Shown piece by piece: positions 22,059-22,780 of a DNA stretch of 22,780 bases. The position numbers and the translations under genes were made by a program. Below the pieces are notes generated by a model. That model worked only from the letters and a program-made list of their open reading frames with translations, was not told where the DNA came from and ran no database searches. Every line of letters starts with the position of its first letter. Positions within the stretch are counted from its first letter, which is position 1. The stretch comes from Methanobacteriaceae archaeon UBA349 (GTDB lineage Archaea; Methanobacteriota; Methanobacteria; Methanobacteriales; Methanobacteriaceae). The stretch is from assembly GCA_002509745.1 (NCBI GenBank), contig DAWK01000039.1, positions 1-22,780 on the forward strand, in the 5' to 3' direction.

Positions 22059-22780
22059 TTAATCGTTAATTTTTTCATTTATTAAATTTCTAATTTCTGG
22101 ATATGTATTTATAATATCAAAAATTTTTTCAGTTTTAATCAGATGTTTATTCATATATTCCTGATATTTTTCAAGTTCCTCAATACGCTTGAAATCATCT
22201 GACTTAATATCTTTAACTTTAACCTGATCAATGGATAAGTAAGGCAAGGCCTTTAAATACCTATTTTTAAGATCTTTTGGATCCATATACCAGTAAGCCC
22301 TATCTACATCAGAAATTTTATGGCCTGCCAGGAAGTCGGCCATTACTTTATCCCCAATTTTATTCATTATGGTTGAAATAAAGTATTTTCTTAGTGAATG
22401 GGCTCTCCAAAAACTGTAAGCACCATCTTCTTTCTTAAATCCTGCTTGTAAACCTATTCTTCGAAAGTTGGTGACAATAACATCTCGATCAATTGGTTCC
22501 CCATTATTTTTAACAAAAAGAGCAGAATCGCATTTATCAATTCGAATTCGCTTGTTTCGCCCATACATTCTTTCTTTAAGATATAAAATAATCTGATAGG
22601 TGGCTTCAGGAGGTATGAAAGTAATATAGCGATAATTTACTTTTTTCCTGACCACATGCAAGGTAATGATTTCCTCGCTTAGTTCATTTTCAGCATCAAA
22701 AAGATCAGAAATAGAATTTAATTCCTTATTAATTACTTCCCCTGCAGAATCCAGGAATTTTTTTATAGTTAATTTTCGAG
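22059..22780 (-). CDS. Tyrosine recombinase/integrase, C-terminal part
   Basis: The frame is open to the window end, so the start lies beyond 22780; about 240 codons are visible. The TTG at 22661 is only an internal codon, since the same frame continues upstream without a stop. The catalytic domain of a tyrosine recombinase is recognisable from RAHSLRKYFIST (H-x-x-R box), then LAGHKISDVDRAYWYMDP, which supplies the second box His and the probable nucleophile Tyr of the YWYM segment. The first catalytic Arg should be upstream of the visible part. The last 60 residues are a helical tail (EELEKYQEYMNKHLIKTEKI), likely for oligomerisation. It would integrate or excise the element. It is transcribed toward the plus-strand cassette. 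Family beyond 'phage integrase family' is not assigned. Confidence 0.88.
   Translation of the reverse strand, partial: RKLTIKKFLDSAGEVINKELNSISDLFDAENELSEEIITLHVVRKKVNYRYITFIPPEATYQIILYLKERMYGRNKRIRIDKCDSALFVKNNGEPIDRDVIVTNFRRIGLQAGFKKEDGAYSFWRAHSLRKYFISTIMNKIGDKVMADFLAGHKISDVDRAYWYMDPKDLKNRYLKALPYLSIDQVKVKDIKSDDFKRIEELEKYQEYMNKHLIKTEKIFDIINTYPEIRNLINEKIND

Larger units (their letters stand above)
962..22780. mobile_element. Probable integrated plasmid/provirus-like element (ends unknown)
   Basis: An AEP primase, helicase-like ATPase and RHH regulator operon at one side and a tyrosine recombinase at the other enclose defence genes and unknown small proteins. This layout fits an integrated replicon with cargo. 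No att direct repeats, tRNA gene or terminal structure is visible in the window, no capsid, portal or terminase gene is seen, and the boundaries given are only the outermost element-type genes. Confidence 0.45.

Noticed and set aside
22059..22661. A short 200-residue integrase starting at 22661
   Set aside because: The TTG there is an internal codon: the same frame is open to the window end and continues in protein-like sequence, so the gene is simply cut by the window.
1..22780. CRISPR array, cas genes, tRNA or rRNA
   Set aside because: No regularly spaced direct repeats of CRISPR type, no Cas motifs and no tRNA cloverleaf or rRNA sequence were seen.

Overview
The window looks like an AT-rich euryarchaeal chromosome segment, most likely Methanobacteriales (Methanobacterium or a relative). 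The evidence is an archaeo-eukaryotic-type (AEP) primase, TATA-box-like promoters without bacterial -35/-10 boxes, Shine-Dalgarno (SD) sites of the GGAGGTGAT type, U-tract terminators, heavy use of ATA and AGA/AGG codons, and a lipoprotein with a Ser/Thr/Asn-rich linker. No rRNA, tRNA or universal marker gene is present, so the genus is inferred.

Layout. (1) 17-870, minus strand: a small YbjN-like protein and a small membrane protein. (2) 962-4809, minus strand: a replication module in transcription order RHH regulator, AAA/RecA-like ATPase (helicase candidate), small winged-helix-like protein, AEP primase with a C-terminal zinc finger. The genes overlap or nearly touch. The promoter carries five 7-bp half-sites spaced one helical turn apart, a probable autoregulatory operator. 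(3) 4810-5429: a regulatory region with a divergent 39-residue ORF. (4) 5430-15669, minus strand: a complete Type I restriction-modification system (hsdM-hsdS-hsdR) followed by a 1622-residue protein with an Mrr-like nuclease, a NACHT NTPase and a long alpha-helical repeat domain, an NLR-like anti-phage architecture. (5) 16026-17051, minus strand: three small proteins that appear to be diverged copies of one family. (6) 17158-18279: a lipoprotein and an unknown 94-residue protein. (7) 18374-21867, plus strand: a cassette of four genes, three of which encode PD-(D/E)XK-type nuclease domains (one a TPR-NucS-like fusion), with a small acidic protein resembling a family seen in Firmicutes phages. 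(8) 22059 to the window end, minus strand: the C-terminal part of a tyrosine recombinase.

Together, a replication module near one side and an integrase at the other suggest an integrated plasmid- or provirus-like element carrying defence cargo: Type I R-M, an NLR-like protein and a possibly undescribed multi-nuclease cassette. Five separate PD-(D/E)XK-type domains occur within about 16.5 kb. The element ends are not visible, and the defence role of the plus-strand cassette is inference.
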